The translations under genes and the position numbers were made by a program. From assembly GCF_000971115.1 (NCBI RefSeq), contig NZ_BBLV01000004.1, forward strand, positions 181,342 to 245,341: a stretch of 64,000 nucleotides of DNA. The letters are read 5' to 3'. The notes below the pieces were generated by a model. The model did not search any database. It saw nothing but the letters and a program-made list of their open reading frames with translations, and was not told the DNA's origin. Source of the stretch: Demequina gelatinilytica. Lineage in GTDB: Bacteria; Actinomycetota; Actinomycetes; Actinomycetales; Demequinaceae. This document shows positions 32,162 through 43,472 of the stretch, piece by piece. Each line of letters opens with the position of its first letter. Position 1 is the first letter of the stretch.

Positions 32162-33115
32162 TCAGCCCCGCTCGGCCGCCGAGAAGGCGATGCCGTCGAG
32201 GATGTCGTGCTCGCTCGTCACCACGTGCGGTAACGCTCCCCCGGCCGCGACCACCGCGGAGCGCACGCGCGTCATCACGGTGCGCCACACGAGCGCGCCC
32301 GCACCGATCACGTCGACGCGTCCGGGGTGCATGAAGCCCAGCGCGGACCGCTCCGCCCGCGAGGACGCGAGGAGCTCGTCGCACGCGCGGATCGCGTCGT
32401 CGATGTCGACGATCGCGCCGTTGATCGCGTCGCGGTCGTACTCCGGGAGCCCCAGCGCGTGCGCGGTCACGGTGGTGATGGTCCCCGCGAGCCCCACGAG
32501 CGTGGCGGTGCGCTCGACCGGGACGCCCGCGAAGGCGAGGTCGATCGCATCGTGCACATCGGACTCGGCCGCGGTGACCTGCTCCTCGGACGGCGGGTCG
32601 CCCGCGAGGTGGCGCTCGGTCATGCGCACGCAGCCCACGTCCATCGAGTGCGCGAACTCGGGGCGGTCCACCCCCAGCACCACCTCGGTGGAGCCGCCGC
32701 CCAGGTCGACCACCAGGAACGGGGCGTCGTGCGCCGCGTCGAGCGCGCCGGTCGCTCCGCGGAAGGACAGCGCGGCCTCCTCGGCGCCGGAGATCACCTC
32801 GGGGACCACCCCGAGGCGCGACTCGATGCCGGCCAGGAAGGTGTCGCGGTTGCGGGCGTCGCGCGTCGCGGAGGTCGCGACGAAGCGGATCGCCTCGACC
32901 CCGTGCTCACGGCAGGCGGCCGCGTACTCGTCGGTCGCGGCGAACGTCCGGTCGAGCGCCTCCGCGGCGAACTCGCCGGTCCGGTCCACGCCCTGGCCCA
33001 GGCGGACCACGGTCATGGTGCGCACCACGTCGGTCAGCGTCCCGGAGGCGAGGTCGACGTCGGCGATGAGCAGGCGGATCGAGTTGGTCCCACAGTCGAT
33101 GGCGGCTACACGCAT
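32162..33115 (-). CDS. ppx: Ppx/GppA exopolyphosphatase-family protein
   Basis: 317 aa, actin-like ATPase fold phosphatase that hydrolyses polyphosphate and/or pppGpp. Motifs: AAIDCGTNSIRLLIAD at the N-terminus, FVATSATRDARN, the phosphate loop VVDLGGGSTEVVLG and GLAGTITTVTAHAL. This is the short actinobacterial form lacking the C-terminal HD domain of E. coli Ppx. ATG 33115 lies 9 bases after DUF501. Third gene of the divIC-DUF501-ppx operon. Confidence 0.88.
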   Translation of the reverse strand: MRVAAIDCGTNSIRLLIADVDLASGTLTDVVRTMTVVRLGQGVDRTGEFAAEALDRTFAATDEYAAACREHGVEAIRFVATSATRDARNRDTFLAGIESRLGVVPEVISGAEEAALSFRGATGALDAAHDAPFLVVDLGGGSTEVVLGVDRPEFAHSMDVGCVRMTERHLAGDPPSEEQVTAAESDVHDAIDLAFAGVPVERTATLVGLAGTITTVTAHALGLPEYDRDAINGAIVDIDDAIRACDELLASSRAERSALGFMHPGRVDVIGAGALVWRTVMTRVRSAVVAAGGALPHVVTSEHDILDGIAFSAAERG

Positions 33116-33124
33116 GGCTCGAGA

Positions 33125-33643
33125 CTATCCGTCGATCTCGACTGCGCACGTGCAGCGGTCCGGGCTGAACGAGCCGGAGATCAGCGCGAGCGCCTCATCT
33201 CCCAGCGGGTTCACCCCGGGGCCGGCGGCGAGGGCGTGGCCCACGAGCACGTGGAGGCACTTCACGCGGTCGGGCATGCCGCCCGCGGAGATGCCGTGGA
33301 TCTCGGGGACGTCGCCGAGCGCGTAGCGCTCCTCGAGGTAGCGCTCATGCGCCGCGCGGTACGCGGCGGCCAGCTCGGGCTCCTCGCCGGACTGCAGCCG
33401 CTCCTGCATCGTCTTCATCACGCCGTTGGCCTCGAGCGTCGAGACGGCCGCGACCGCATCGGGATGCGTGAGGTAGTACTGCGTGGGGAAGGGCGTGCCG
33501 TCCGGGAGGCGCGGCGCGGTGTGCACCACGGTCGGGTTGCCGCAGACGCAGCGGGCGGCGATGGCCACGATGCCTCGCGGCTCGCGTCCCAGCTGGGCCG
33601 CGAGGACGGCGACGTCGCGCTCGGTGGCGGGGGTGTCGTTCAC
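33125..33643 (-). CDS. DUF501 protein
   Basis: 172 aa. Actinobacterial DUF501, always near eno/divIC/ppx in this phylum. Cys-rich N- and C-termini (ARCVCGNPTVV; DRVKCLHVLVGHALAAGPGVNPLGDEAL; DRCTCAV) suggest a metal or Fe-S site. GTG 33643 has no Shine-Dalgarno; TAGACT, overlapping the divIC stop codon, is 6 bases upstream, so an internal leaderless promoter is possible. Confidence 0.85.
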   Translation of the reverse strand: MNDTPATERDVAVLAAQLGREPRGIVAIAARCVCGNPTVVHTAPRLPDGTPFPTQYYLTHPDAVAAVSTLEANGVMKTMQERLQSGEEPELAAAYRAAHERYLEERYALGDVPEIHGISAGGMPDRVKCLHVLVGHALAAGPGVNPLGDEALALISGSFSPDRCTCAVEIDG

Positions 33644-33652
33644 CCCGCGAGT

Positions 33653-34309
33653 CTAGTCGGCGTCGTTCGCGGACGATGCGGGAGCACCGGCCTCGGCATC
33701 GGCGTCGGCGTCGACCGGCGCGTCCCCGGCCTCCTCGACCGAGCCCCAGAGGCGCGTGTACCAGGTGCCGTCGTCCTCGAGCGTGCTGCCGGTCTCGGCG
33801 GCCTGCGAGCCCTCGACGGAGTCCTCGACCGTCTCGGGGTCGATCACGCGGTAGGCGGTCTCCCCGGGGTAGACGTACGCGAGGCGCTCGCGCGCCTGGG
33901 CCTCGACGTAGGCGGGGTCGTCCCAGCGCTTGAGCTCCGCGGAGAGGTCGTCGACCGATTCCTGGGCCGCGACCGCGTCGGCCCTCAGATCGGCGAGCTC
34001 CTCCTGCTGACGGAAGTACGCGCGGAGCGAGGGCAGCACCACGGCTGCCGCGAGCACCACCACGCCGACCAGCACGAAGGCGCGGACCGAGACCGCCGTG
34101 AGCCAGGATCCGCGGATCTGCACGGGCTCGATCCGGTTGCGGGCGGGCGCCGACCGGGCCGTGCGGCTCGCGCCGCCGGGACGGCTCGCGGCGCGTGCCT
34201 TCGGGATCCGCACGCCACCGGTCGACGGCGCGGTGCGGGAGGAGGTCGAGCGGGGCCGCGCCGAACCGCGCACGCCGGGAGCGTGCGGGCGGCGGGTCGG
34301 GTCGGTCAC
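33653..34309 (-). CDS. divIC: Septum formation initiator DivIC/FtsB
   Basis: 218 aa bitopic divisome protein. Long basic Arg/Pro-rich cytoplasmic N-terminus (1-75), one transmembrane helix (AFVLVGVVVLAAAVVLPSL, about 81-99), a coiled coil (FRQQEELADLRADAVAAQESVDDLSAELKRW) and the DivIC motif DPAYVEAQARERLAYVYPGETAYRVI. The acidic low-complexity tail holds a copy of the iterated 10-mer. GTG 34309 lacks a ribosome site; GACAAT 6 bases upstream suggests leaderless transcription. It heads the divIC-DUF501-ppx operon. Confidence 0.88.
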   Translation of the reverse strand: MTDPTRRPHAPGVRGSARPRSTSSRTAPSTGGVRIPKARAASRPGGASRTARSAPARNRIEPVQIRGSWLTAVSVRAFVLVGVVVLAAAVVLPSLRAYFRQQEELADLRADAVAAQESVDDLSAELKRWDDPAYVEAQARERLAYVYPGETAYRVIDPETVEDSVEGSQAAETGSTLEDDGTWYTRLWGSVEEAGDAPVDADADAEAGAPASSANDAD

Positions 34310-34388
34310 GCCGCTATTGTCCCCGGTCGCGAGGCATCCCCCGGACCGTGCCGCCCGCGAGTCGCGGAGATCGTCCGGAGAAAGCGGA

Positions 34389-34420
34389 ACGGGCGCGCCT
34401 CCCGAGGGAGACGCGCCCGT
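34389..34420 (-). terminator. eno terminator
   Basis: ACGGGCGCG-C-CTCCC and GGGAG-A-CGCGCCCGT form a 14-pair stem with one mismatch and a tight loop, 19 bases past the eno stop on the minus strand. Confidence 0.75.
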
Positions 34421-34438
34421 CCAGTCCTGCGCGGACGC

Positions 34439-36448
<2,010 letters not shown>

Positions 36449-36456
<8 letters not shown>

Positions 36457-37060
36457 GCGCCGCCCAGGAGCCGGTCGCGGCGGTGAAGCCGTTGACGTCG
36501 ATGAAGGCGGTGAACGAGTAGTTGCCCAGGCCCATGACCTCAGCGTCGCCCACGGCGCCCTGCGCCGAGGTCACGAGCGTGTCGGCGTCCAGCTCCCCCA
36601 GGCGGGGCGAGATCACCGTCGAGTCGGGGAGCTCGGCCACGGCGGCCTCGAGGATGGTGCCGTTGGTGTCGGCGTAGGTCGCGACGTAGAGCGCGAGCAC
36701 GTTCTCGGTGGAGGCGATCACGGTGTCGCTGGGCTCGGGGTCCTCGATCCCGACGTAGCGCAGCCACTCGGTCGCGAACGTGCGGGCCACGCCCTCGTTG
36801 ATCACGGCGCCGTTCTCGGCCGCGGCCGCGAGGAGGCCGGGACCGAGCAGCTCGGCCGTCGCGAGCGCCTGGCGGTCGGGGACCACCGCGCCGTCGCTGT
36901 CCTCCTCCCACGCCGCGGCGATCGCGTCGAGGTCGGCGGAGGTGAGGGTCGCATCGTCCGTCTTCAGGGCGACGCCCGGGGCGCCGTCCTGACCCGGCAC
37001 GGCGCAGCCGGCGAGCAGGAGGGACGATGCGGCGAGGACGGCGAGGCGAGACGAACGCAT
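36449..37060 (-). CDS. SurA-N-like lipoprotein
   Basis: 203 aa. Signal peptide MRSSRLAVLAASSLLLAGC with lipobox LAGC, then a helical region (DDATLTSADLDAIAAAWEEDSD...) resembling the SurA N-terminal domain found in actinobacterial lipoproteins next to mfd. No PPIase motif is visible. ATG 37060 has AGGA 8 bases upstream; ATG 37069 is too close to it. It follows mfd by 10 bases and precedes mazG with an 8-base overlap. Possibly an extracytoplasmic chaperone. Confidence 0.75.
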
Positions 37061-37070
37061 GGGCGCCATC

Positions 37071-40000
37071 CTAGTGTCGGATCGCGGCGAGCAGATCGCG
37101 CACCCAGTCCAGCACCGGGAGGCCCTCGACGGGCTTGCCGCCCAGGCGCGCCGTCATGGGCGCGGGCACCAGGATCTGCCTCACGGCGGGCTTGATCAGC
37201 GTGCCCGGGTAGAGGCGGTTCACCCGCATCGCGGCGGAGTCCGGGAGCTCGACCGGGCTGAAGCGGATGTACTTGCCCTGGGCCACCACGTCGTGGACGC
37301 CCGCGGCCCGCAGCTCGAGCCTCAGGCGCGCCACCGCGAGGAGGTTCGCGACGGGTTCCGGCAGGGTGCCGTAGCGGTCGTCGAGCTCCTCCTCGACCTG
37401 GTCGAGCACGTCCGCGGTGTCCGCATCCGCGACCTTGCGGTAGGCCTCGAGGCGCAGCCGCTCGTGCTCGATGTAGGACGTGGGGATGTGCGCGTCGATG
37501 GGGAGGTCGACCGTCATGGGCGCGCGGTCCTCGACCTCCTCGCCGCGGAAGCCCGCGACGGCCTCCCCCACCATCCGGATGTACAGGTCGAAGCCCACGC
37601 CCTCGATGTGGCCGGACTGCTCCGCCCCCAGGAGGTTGCCGGCGCCGCGGATCTCGAGGTCCTTCATGGCGACCGCCATGCCGGAGCCCAGGTCCGTGTT
37701 CGCGGCGATGGTCTGCAGGCGGTCGTGCGCGGTCTCGGTGAGCGTGCGCTCCGGCGGGTAGAGGAAGTAGGCGTACGCCCGCTCGCGGCCGCGGCCGACG
37801 CGCCCGCGCAGCTGGTGGAGCTGGGACAGGCCGAACGTGTCGGCGCGCTCGACGATGAGCGTGTTGGCGTTCGAGATGTCGAGGCCCGTCTCGACGATGG
37901 TGGTGCACACCAGGACGTCGTACTTCTTGTCGTAGTAGTCGACGATCACCTGCTCGAGCTGCTTCTCGCTCATCTGGCCGTGCGCGACCGCGACGCGCGC
38001 CTCGGGGACCAGCTCACCGATCTTGAGCGCGGCACGCGTGATGGTCTTGACCGAGTTGTGGATGTAGAACACCTGGCCGTCGCGCAGCAGCTCGCGGCGG
38101 ATCGCCGCGATCACCTGGGCGTCCTCGTGCGGGCCCACGTACGTGAGGATCGGGTGGCGCTCCTCGGGCGGCGTCGCGAGCGTCGACATCTCGCGGATGC
38201 CGGTGACCGCCATCTCGAGCGTGCGAGGGATCGGGGTCGCGGACATCGCGAGGACGTCGACGTCCGTGCGCATCGCCTTGAGGGTCTCCTTGTGCTCGAC
38301 GCCGAAGCGCTGCTCCTCGTCGATGATGATGAGGCCCAGGCTCTTGAAGCGCACCGAGCCCGTGATGAGCCGGTGCGTGCCCACCACCAGGTCGATCTCA
38401 CCGTTGCCGAGCTGCTCGATGATCTCCTTCGCCTCCTTGTCCGTCTGGAAGCGCGACAGGGCCGCGACCTTGACGGGGAACTGGGCGAAGCGCTCGGAGA
38501 ACGTGTCGACGTGCTGCTTCACCAGCAGCGTGGTCGGGCACAGGATCGCGACCTGCGTGCCGTCCTGGATGGCCTTGAAGGCGGCGCGCACGGCGATCTC
38601 GGTCTTGCCGAAGCCGACATCGCCGCACACCAGGCGGTCCATGGGGACCGCCTTCTCCATGTCGGCCTTGACCTCGTCGATGGTGGAGAGCTGATCGGGG
38701 GTCTCGACGTACGCGAAGGACTCCTCGAGCTCCCGCTGCCACGGGGTGTCCGGGCCGAACTCGCGGCCCTTGGTCGCCATGCGCGCGCTGTAGAGCCGGA
38801 TGAGCTCCGCCGCGATCTCCTTGACCGCCTTGCGCGCGCGGCCCTTGGTCTTGGACCAGTCGGCGCCGCCCATCTTGTTGACGCTCGGCGCCTCTCCGCC
38901 CACGTACTTGGTGATGAGGTCCAGCTGGTCCGTCGGGACGGAGAGCCTGTCCGCGGGGCCCCCGCGCTTGGACGCGGCGTACTCGATCACCAGGTACTCG
39001 CGCTCGATGCCGCGCACGGTGCGCTTGGTGAGCTCGACGAAGCGCCCGACGCCGTGGGTCTCATGGACCACGAAGTCGCCGGGGCGCAGCTGCAGCGGGT
39101 CCACCGCGGTACGGCGCCGGCTGGGCACCTTGACCTTGGGCCCGGCGGCGCTTGCGGAACGACCGGTGAGGTCGCTCTCGTGCAGCACCAGGAGCCTGGC
39201 GTCGGGCACCTGGAAGCCGCGCGCGTCGACGCCCGCGAGGACCGCGACGACCCCGGCGTCCGCATCGTCGCCATGCGACGCGACCCGCGCCGGGATCGAA
39301 CGCTCGGAGCACTGCTCGACGATCCGGTGGGCGGAGCCCGTGCCCGCCGCGGCGATGACCACGCGCCAGCCCTCGGCGAGGCGCGCGTTGATGAGGTCGA
39401 GCACCGCCGCGAGCCGGCCGCGGAAGTCCTCGATCTCCGCGATGCCGGGCACCTCGGCGGCCGCGGACCCGAACGGCCCGATCGCGGTCCAGCCGAGGCC
39501 GCGCTCGGCGGCGGAGACCTCGACGTCCTCGAGCGACAGGAAGCCGCCGTGGCTCTCAGAACCGTGCGCCTCGATGGGCGAGTCGGCGCCCGCGGCCGCG
39601 CTCACCCACGCGGCCTGGAGGAACTCCTGCGCGGTGTGCTGGAGGTCCTCGGCGCGGCGTGCGAGGCGCTCGGGCTCGAGGGCGACGATGCGCGTCCCGA
39701 CGGGGAGGACGTCGGTCACCGGGGTGAGGCGCGTGAGCAGCACGGGGATGAGCGACTCCATGCCCTCGACCGCGTGCCCGTCGGCGATGCGGGCGAGCAT
39801 GTCCCCGGCAGCCGGGATCTGCTCCGCGAGCTGCGACGCGCGTGCCCGCACATCCTCGGTGAGCAGCAGCTCGCGGCACGGCGGCGCCCACAGGCGGCCC
39901 ACGGAGTCCAGCGACCGCTGGTCCGCGACCGAGAAGAACCGCAGGCTCTCGACCTCGTCGCCGAAGAACTCGACACGGATGGGATGCGGGTCGGTGGGCG

Positions 40001-40559
40001 GGAACACGTCGACGATCCCGCCTCGGACGGCGAACTCGCCGCGGCGCTCGACCATGTCGACGCGCGTGTACGCGGCCGCCGCGAGCGCCTCGGTGAGGTC
40101 GGTGAGGTCGCGTTCGTCGCCCTTGCGCAGGAGCACCGGCTCGAGGTCCGCGAGCCCGGGCACCAGCGGCTGCAGCATCGCGCGCAGCGGCGCGACCACC
40201 ACGCGGGGGACGGGAAGGCCCGACTCCGCCGCGGCCTGGGCGGGGTGGACCACGCGCCGCAGCGTCGCGAGGCGCCGCGCGACCGTGTCCGAGCGCGGGC
40301 TGAGGCGCTCATGCGGCAGCGTCTCCCAGCTGGGGAAGGTGGTGACCTCCGCCGGGTCGAGGTACGCCGTGAGCGCACGTGCGAGCTGCTCGGCGTCGCC
40401 GGACGTCGCCGCGACGGCCACGATCGGGGCGTCGTCGGTCAGCGCCGCACGAGCGATGAGCGGCGCCGCGGCGGCGCCGGGCGCCTGGATGCTCGTGACG
40501 TCACCGAGGCGCGAGTCCGCCCAGTCTCCGAGCACGGGGGCGAGCGGCTGAGCGGTCAC
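37071..40559 (-). CDS. mfd: Transcription-repair coupling factor Mfd
   Basis: 1162 aa DNA translocase that evicts stalled RNA polymerase and recruits UvrA. UvrB-homology N-terminus (DWADSRLGDVTSI; SWETLPHERLSPRSD), RNA-polymerase interaction domain (PGDFVVHETHGVGRF, about 480-540), superfamily 2 helicase core (CGDVGFGKTEIA at about 640, DEEQRFG, LRGRVGRGRERAYAYF). GTG 40559 has GGAGGA five bases upstream; the 44-residue upstream extension is not used. First gene of mfd-lipoprotein-mazG. Confidence 0.95.
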   Translation of the reverse strand: MTAQPLAPVLGDWADSRLGDVTSIQAPGAAAAPLIARAALTDDAPIVAVAATSGDAEQLARALTAYLDPAEVTTFPSWETLPHERLSPRSDTVARRLATLRRVVHPAQAAAESGLPVPRVVVAPLRAMLQPLVPGLADLEPVLLRKGDERDLTDLTEALAAAAYTRVDMVERRGEFAVRGGIVDVFPPTDPHPIRVEFFGDEVESLRFFSVADQRSLDSVGRLWAPPCRELLLTEDVRARASQLAEQIPAAGDMLARIADGHAVEGMESLIPVLLTRLTPVTDVLPVGTRIVALEPERLARRAEDLQHTAQEFLQAAWVSAAAGADSPIEAHGSESHGGFLSLEDVEVSAAERGLGWTAIGPFGSAAAEVPGIAEIEDFRGRLAAVLDLINARLAEGWRVVIAAAGTGSAHRIVEQCSERSIPARVASHGDDADAGVVAVLAGVDARGFQVPDARLLVLHESDLTGRSASAAGPKVKVPSRRRTAVDPLQLRPGDFVVHETHGVGRFVELTKRTVRGIEREYLVIEYAASKRGGPADRLSVPTDQLDLITKYVGGEAPSVNKMGGADWSKTKGRARKAVKEIAAELIRLYSARMATKGREFGPDTPWQRELEESFAYVETPDQLSTIDEVKADMEKAVPMDRLVCGDVGFGKTEIAVRAAFKAIQDGTQVAILCPTTLLVKQHVDTFSERFAQFPVKVAALSRFQTDKEAKEIIEQLGNGEIDLVVGTHRLITGSVRFKSLGLIIIDEEQRFGVEHKETLKAMRTDVDVLAMSATPIPRTLEMAVTGIREMSTLATPPEERHPILTYVGPHEDAQVIAAIRRELLRDGQVFYIHNSVKTITRAALKIGELVPEARVAVAHGQMSEKQLEQVIVDYYDKKYDVLVCTTIVETGLDISNANTLIVERADTFGLSQLHQLRGRVGRGRERAYAYFLYPPERTLTETAHDRLQTIAANTDLGSGMAVAMKDLEIRGAGNLLGAEQSGHIEGVGFDLYIRMVGEAVAGFRGEEVEDRAPMTVDLPIDAHIPTSYIEHERLRLEAYRKVADADTADVLDQVEEELDDRYGTLPEPVANLLAVARLRLELRAAGVHDVVAQGKYIRFSPVELPDSAAMRVNRLYPGTLIKPAVRQILVPAPMTARLGGKPVEGLPVLDWVRDLLAAIRH

Positions 40560-40628
40560 GAATGTCCTCCAGGGCACGACGAAGAACCGGGAAATCCGGC
40601 ACAGACATCCTAGGCACGCCCGCGACCC

Positions 40629-40728
40629 CGGACAGAGCCAACGGATCTCGAGCCGACACGCGGGGCGCCGGCGACGCGAACACCCCGACACGCCGCGGAA
40701 CCGGGACCGGCTCCGTTGAGACTGTCAG
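40629..40728. repeat. Palindromic intergenic repeat, copy D (rearranged core)
   Basis: Outer blocks are the best preserved of the family: CGGACAG/CTGTCAG and CAACGGA/TCCGTTG, symmetric about 40678.5. The inner arms are broken: two GACACGC blocks lie in the same orientation (40655-40661 and 40687-40693), and no GACGATGC is present. This suggests core replacement or inversion while the ends were kept. It lies between the co-directional genes mtnN and mfd. Confidence 0.75.
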
Positions 40729-40740
40729 GGGCGGTGGGGC

Positions 40741-41454
40741 TCAGCCCGCGGCGGGCGCGGCCTCCGAGGCGACGCGGGCCAGCAGATCCAGCGTCGCCTT
40801 CGCGGACCTGGCGGCGGCATCGTCCAGGTGCTCGTCGAACTCGACGCCGCCGTCGCCCTGGCACATGTCGGACACGCACCGCAGGGACAGGAACGGGATG
40901 CCGGTCGCCGCGGCGACCTGGGACACGGCGGCGGACTCCATGTCCGTCGCGATCACCTTGGGGAACCGCTCGCGGATGAGGTCGACGGTCTCCGCGACCG
41001 CGAACGCGTTCGCGGAGGCGAGGTAGCCCTTCTTGGCGCCCATCTCGACGGCGAGGTCGACCAGCGCCTCGTCCGACTCGTGGAACTCCGCGTGGCCAGG
41101 CACCTGGCCGTACTCGTAGCCGATCGAGGTCGAGTCCGCGGACCAGTCGAGCGAGCAGCACGGCGCGACCAGGTCGCCCACGTTCACGTGGCCGGGGATG
41201 CCGCCGCATGTCCCGGCGGACACGATCGCGGTGGGGCGGACCCCGCCGATGACCCCGTGCGACACCAGGGTCGCCGCGCGCGCGGCGGAGACCATGCCGA
41301 TGCCGGTCACCAGCAGCAGGTACTCGACGCCCTGCGCGTGGGCCACGTACGCCTCGTCGGCGAAGTCGACGCGCTCGGAGGAGTCGGAGAGGTCGAGGAA
41401 GCCCTGCGCCTCCTCCGCCATCGCGACGAGCACCGCGGGCATCGGGCCGGGCAT
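40741..41454 (-). CDS. mtnN (pfs): 5'-methylthioadenosine/S-adenosylhomocysteine nucleosidase
   Basis: 237 aa. Cleaves SAH to adenine and S-ribosylhomocysteine, and MTA to adenine and methylthioribose. PNP/UDP fold with LLVTGIGMVSAARAATL, VSAGTCGGIPGHVNVGDLVAP and the ribose-binding DMESAAVSQVA (catalytic Asp downstream in CVSDMCQGDGGVEF). ATG 41454 overlaps the luxS stop by one base (TGATG), so the SAH to homocysteine pathway is encoded as a two-gene operon. It differs in detail from E. coli Pfs, so specificity is inferred from the neighbour. Confidence 0.88.
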   Translation of the reverse strand: MPGPMPAVLVAMAEEAQGFLDLSDSSERVDFADEAYVAHAQGVEYLLLVTGIGMVSAARAATLVSHGVIGGVRPTAIVSAGTCGGIPGHVNVGDLVAPCCSLDWSADSTSIGYEYGQVPGHAEFHESDEALVDLAVEMGAKKGYLASANAFAVAETVDLIRERFPKVIATDMESAAVSQVAAATGIPFLSLRCVSDMCQGDGGVEFDEHLDDAAARSAKATLDLLARVASEAAPAAG

Positions 41455-41924
41455 CAGCGCATCACCGTCAGCAGCTCGTCCGAGTGCGAGGCGAACTCCT
41501 GGACCGCCTCGCGCATCGCCTCGAGGGAGTGGTGCGCGCCCCAGCCGCACTGCACCTCGTTGGCGGCGGGGACCTCGGTGAGCTCGAGCATCTGGGCCAT
41601 GGTGGCGAGCACCAGGTCCTTGATCTCGGCGGTGCTGTGGTCGCCCGACATGATGAGGTAGAAGCCGGTCTGGCAGCCCATGGGACCGAAGTCGATCACC
41701 TGGGCGCTGTGGTCGCGGACGCACTCCGCGAACGAGTGCTCGATCGAGTGCACCGCGTCCATCTCGAGGTGCGCGACGTTCGGCTGCGTGAAGCGCACGT
41801 CGAACTTGGTGAGCACGTCGCCGTGCGGCAGCTCCTTGCGGTCCGCGAGGCGGATGAACGGCGCGGCCACGGCGGTGTGGTCGAGGTTGAACGACTCGAC
41901 GTTCATCTTGCGGGGCTCGGTCAC
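41454..41924 (-). CDS. luxS: S-ribosylhomocysteine lyase LuxS
   Basis: 156 aa. Splits S-ribosylhomocysteine into homocysteine and DPD, the AI-2 precursor. Metal ligands HSIEH (His59, His63) and Cys126 (CGWG), catalytic Cys84 ([10 protein letters not shown]) all present, so it should be active. GTG 41924 follows AAGGA by 6 bases. Heads the luxS-mtnN operon, divergent from the SAHH-like gene after 72 bases. Confidence 0.95.
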   Translation of the reverse strand: MTEPRKMNVESFNLDHTAVAAPFIRLADRKELPHGDVLTKFDVRFTQPNVAHLEMDAVHSIEHSFAECVRDHSAQVIDFGPMGCQTGFYLIMSGDHSTAEIKDLVLATMAQMLELTEVPAANEVQCGWGAHHSLEAMREAVQEFASHSDELLTVMR

Positions 41925-41983
41925 GTGGGTTCCTTCGGCTCGTCGACGGCTTCACAAGGGTAATGCGGTCGACGGCACGCTTC

Positions 41984-41996
41984 TAGACTTCTGCCC
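41984..41996 (+). promoter_or_regulatory. -10 box of a leaderless transcript (SAHH-like operon)
   Basis: TAGACT (41984-41989) lies 7 bases before ATG 41997, and no Shine-Dalgarno is present, so transcription probably starts at the start codon. On the other strand TACCCT near 41963-41958 may be the luxS -10 box. Confidence 0.5.
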
Positions 41997-43472
41997 ATGA
42001 CCGACCCGCACGCGACGGCCGAGCGGATCCTCCGCCGCTTCGCCCGCGACACCAACCTCCTCATCGCAGGACGGCCCATCCGCGTCTCCGCCGAGACCGA
42101 GGACACCGCCACCGCGCTGGCCGTCGCCGGCATGGCCCGCGCGCTCGGCGCGCGGCTCGTCGAGGACGATGCGACCGGGCCCGATGTGCTCGACATCGAG
42201 ATCGACGGCGACGACGCCGCGCTGTCGCTGGGCGGCACGCCCCTGGCGCCGCGTGGCGACGCGGTGGGCCGGCTCGACTTCGCCCGCGCGCACATGCCCG
42301 TGTCCACGGCGCTCGCCGCGGAGCTGCGAGAGGCCGGGACGGTGCGCGGGCTGCGCATCGGCGTCTCCATGACGCTCGAGCCCAAGACCGCCAACCTCGC
42401 CCTGCTGCTCACGGACGCCGGGGCGGACGTGGCCGTCTACGCGCATCCGGACGAGACGGACCCGGAGGTCGCGGCCGCGCTGCGTGCGCGCGGCGTGCCG
42501 GTCGATGCCGACCCCGACCTGTCGGGCGCGGCCGAGCGCGAGGCCGCCCTCGCGTGGCTGCGCCGCGGCTTCGACGTGGTGGTCGACGACGGCTCGCACC
42601 TGGTGCGCCTTGCGCACGAGGCGGCGCCGGAGCTGATCGAGGGCTGGATCGGGGTCACCGAGGAGACCACCTCGGGGCTCACCCCCGTGCGGACGATGCA
42701 CGCGGCGGGCCTGTTGCGCACGCCCGTGGTCGCGGTGAACGACGCCGCGACCAAGACCGGATTCGACAACCGCTACGGCACGGGCCAGAGCTGCGTGCTC
42801 GCGATCGCGGACCTCATCGAGCACGTGGACGCCACGGTGCGCGACCTGCCCGTGCTCGTGATCGGTTACGGCCCGGTCGGTGTCGGGGTCGCGGCACACC
42901 TCACGGCGCTCGGTGCGCATGTGAGCGTCGCGGAGATCGACCCGCTGCGCGCCCTGCTCGCGGTGCACGACGGCTACGAGGTCGGTCACGCCGAGGACCT
43001 CGCGCAGGGCGCGCTCGTGGTCTCCTGCACCGGCGTCGAAGGGACCGTGACGCGAGAGCTCCTCGAGCTCGCCGCGATCGTCGCCGTCGCGGGCGGCGTG
43101 CCCGGCGAGGTCGACCTCGACGAGTCCTCGCTCGAGCCCGTCGCGGTCGCCGGCGCGCCGGTCCCGCACCTCGAGGTCGACGTCGAGCGCGGCACGCTCG
43201 TGCTGGACCGCGGCGGCTGCATCAACGTGACCGCAGCCGAGGGCAACCCGATCGAGATCATGGACCTCAGCTTCGCGACCCAGCTCGCGGCGATCCGGAG
43301 CCTGGTCGAGGAGCGCCCCGGCATCGGCGTCCACCCCCTGCCGGACGATGCGGTGCACCATGTCGCGGCGACGGCCGCGCGGGCGCGCGGCGTGGCGCTC
43401 GATGCGTCGCCCGCATCGTCGACGACGGACACGGACTGGCGCTCGCGCCGGTACCGGGGCGTCGACGCATGA
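41997..43472 (+). CDS. S-adenosylhomocysteine hydrolase-like protein
   Basis: 491 aa. NAD-dependent SAHH family: GVTEETTSGL (about 222), VNDAATKTGFDNRYGTGQS (about 247-265, with the conserved Lys and Asp), NAD fold VLVIGYGPVGVGVAAHL (about 286), and the closing GCINVTAAEGNPIEIMDLSFATQ. An N-terminal extension of about 90 residues precedes the catalytic domain. In my eye alignment the usual N-terminal substrate His (HMT) is replaced by Ser (VSMTLEP). So it may be a true SAHH, or act on a related substrate such as S-inosylhomocysteine. Its stop overlaps the amidohydrolase start. Confidence 0.82.
   Translation: MTDPHATAERILRRFARDTNLLIAGRPIRVSAETEDTATALAVAGMARALGARLVEDDATGPDVLDIEIDGDDAALSLGGTPLAPRGDAVGRLDFARAHMPVSTALAAELREAGTVRGLRIGVSMTLEPKTANLALLLTDAGADVAVYAHPDETDPEVAAALRARGVPVDADPDLSGAAEREAALAWLRRGFDVVVDDGSHLVRLAHEAAPELIEGWIGVTEETTSGLTPVRTMHAAGLLRTPVVAVNDAATKTGFDNRYGTGQSCVLAIADLIEHVDATVRDLPVLVIGYGPVGVGVAAHLTALGAHVSVAEIDPLRALLAVHDGYEVGHAEDLAQGALVVSCTGVEGTVTRELLELAAIVAVAGGVPGEVDLDESSLEPVAVAGAPVPHLEVDVERGTLVLDRGGCINVTAAEGNPIEIMDLSFATQLAAIRSLVEERPGIGVHPLPDDAVHHVAATAARARGVALDASPASSTTDTDWRSRRYRGVDA

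Noticed and set aside
37059..40613. A 1184-codon open frame on the plus strand over mfd
   Set aside because: It is the antisense shadow of mfd; in very GC-rich DNA stop codons are rare on the opposite strand. No ribosome site or recognisable protein.
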